Assembly: GCA_948514425.1 (NCBI GenBank) | Contig: CAOQYN010000013.1 | Location: 1 to 21,744, forward strand | From: an uncultured Candidatus Saccharibacteria bacterium | GTDB taxonomy: Bacteria; Patescibacteriota; Saccharimonadia; Saccharimonadales; Saccharimonadaceae | Length of the DNA stretch: 21,744 nt | Direction of reading: 5' to 3' | In this document: positions 21,199-21,744 of the stretch, piece after piece | Numbering within the stretch: the stretch's first letter is position 1 | How the letters are laid out: the number at the start of each line of letters is the position of its first letter | Program-made: the position numbers and the translations under genes | Notes under the pieces: model-generated | Databases searched by the model: none | Seen by the model: only the letters and a program-made list of their open reading frames with translations | Told to the model about the DNA's origin: nothing

Positions 21199-21744
21199 GA
21201 AGAGTAATGATTGTGGGAACAGGGAACGTTGGCGCCAGCATAGCATTCGCCTTGCTTAACCAACGCACGCCCGTCAGTGAATTAATTCTAACCGACCTCG
21301 ACATGCACGACGCCGAAGGCGAAGCTATGGATTTACGAGACGCTTTGGCTATCGCCCCAAGCTGGCTCAAAATCCGCGCCAGCGACTATTCTTCCGCCCA
21401 AAATTGCGATATCTGTGTCATTACCGCTGGAGCCAACCAAAAACCCGGTGAAACTCGTACAGACCTTTTGCAAAAAAATGCTGCGATTACCAAAGATATT
21501 GTTAAGCAAATCATGCAAAACGGCTTCAACGGGATTTTCATTGTCGTATCCAACCCTATGGACGCCTTGAGTTATCTCACGTGGCGATACTCCGGGCTAC
21601 CATGTGAGCAAGTCATTGGTAGCGGAACAATCCTCGACTCCGCTCGTTTACGTCTCAAGCTATCCGAACACTTAGACGTACATCCCAAATCCATTCACGC
21701 CTATCAAGTTGGAGAACATGGTGATAGCGAATTTACCCTCTGGT
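21192..21744 (+). CDS. ldh: L-lactate dehydrogenase (3' end outside the window)
   Basis: NAD-dependent interconversion of pyruvate and lactate, which regenerates NAD+ in fermentation. The first 184 codons are present. They include the Rossmann motif VGTGNVGAS, the acidic strand end TDLD, the mobile loop TAGANQKPGETRTD, VVSNPMDALSY, GSGTILDSARLR and the catalytic His in GEHGDSE. The residue before KPGETR is Gln, which marks lactate rather than malate dehydrogenase (Arg there). The frame is open to the last base. Start ATG 21192 follows the -10 box; a second in-frame ATG at 21207 is possible but would trim the first strand. Lactate fermentation fits a host-dependent CPR lifestyle. Confidence 0.92.
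   Translation, partial: MSGRVMIVGTGNVGASIAFALLNQRTPVSELILTDLDMHDAEGEAMDLRDALAIAPSWLKIRASDYSSAQNCDICVITAGANQKPGETRTDLLQKNAAITKDIVKQIMQNGFNGIFIVVSNPMDALSYLTWRYSGLPCEQVIGSGTILDSARLRLKLSEHLDVHPKSIHAYQVGEHGDSEFTLW

Noticed and set aside
1..21744. CRISPR array, tRNA genes, insertion sequences or integrase genes
   Set aside because: No regularly spaced repeats, tRNA cloverleaf, transposase motif or terminal repeats with target duplications were found on reading the window.

Overview
The window reads as a gene-dense piece of a small bacterial genome, most probably a Candidate Phyla Radiation (Patescibacteria) member of the Saccharibacteria (TM7) type. This is inferred from several reduced or divergent housekeeping proteins: a prolyl-tRNA synthetase without the editing insert, a lysyl-tRNA synthetase with an odd motif 3, an NrnA-type phosphoesterase lacking its first metal-ligand His, and a short EF-Ts. 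The rpsB-tsf-frr-uppS-rseP-proS cluster is also missing pyrH, cdsA and dxr. UGA is used only as a stop, so the recoded-UGA lineages (Gracilibacteria, Absconditabacteria) are unlikely. All intact genes lie on the + strand; the only minus-strand coding trace is a gene remnant near 12.4 kb.

Layout. (1) 35-5074: rmuC, a CmpB-like membrane protein gene, an nrnA-like DHH phosphoesterase gene, an alpha/beta hydrolase gene and cysS. The last three overlap end to end. (2) 5092-11736: an ABC exporter pair (LolD/MacB-type ATPase and FtsX/MacB-type permease), a TrmA/RlmD-family RNA methyltransferase, and a 1095-aa UvrD helicase fused to a RecB-like nuclease. (3) 11740-12582: an unusual region. A textbook sigma-70 promoter drives a structured leader, a near-perfect Shine-Dalgarno and a small protein made of two zinc knuckles, closed by a strong terminator. 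The rest is a decayed minus-strand surface-protein fragment. (4) 12588-19147: rpmE (type B L31), rpsB, tsf, frr, uppS, rseP, a CPBP protease gene and proS, interrupted by two clear intrinsic terminators. (5) 19198-21744: greA, lysS and the start of a lactate dehydrogenase gene that runs off the window.

Expression logic. Two initiation styles are visible. Genes that start a transcription unit usually have an extended -10 box (TGN-TATAAT) ending 6 to 11 nt before the ATG, which predicts leaderless or nearly leaderless mRNAs. Genes inside units overlap the upstream stop codon or follow a good Shine-Dalgarno (AGGAGG, AGGAGGT, AGAGGAG). Exceptions with a real 5' leader are the zinc-knuckle gene, rpsB and frr. 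Several leaderless promoters carry inverted repeats running from the -10 box into the start codon, which would act as DNA operators if they act at all.

The best candidate for something undescribed is the zinc-knuckle cassette at 11740-12282. It is self-contained, its control signals are unlike those of its neighbours, and I cannot assign it to a known family.
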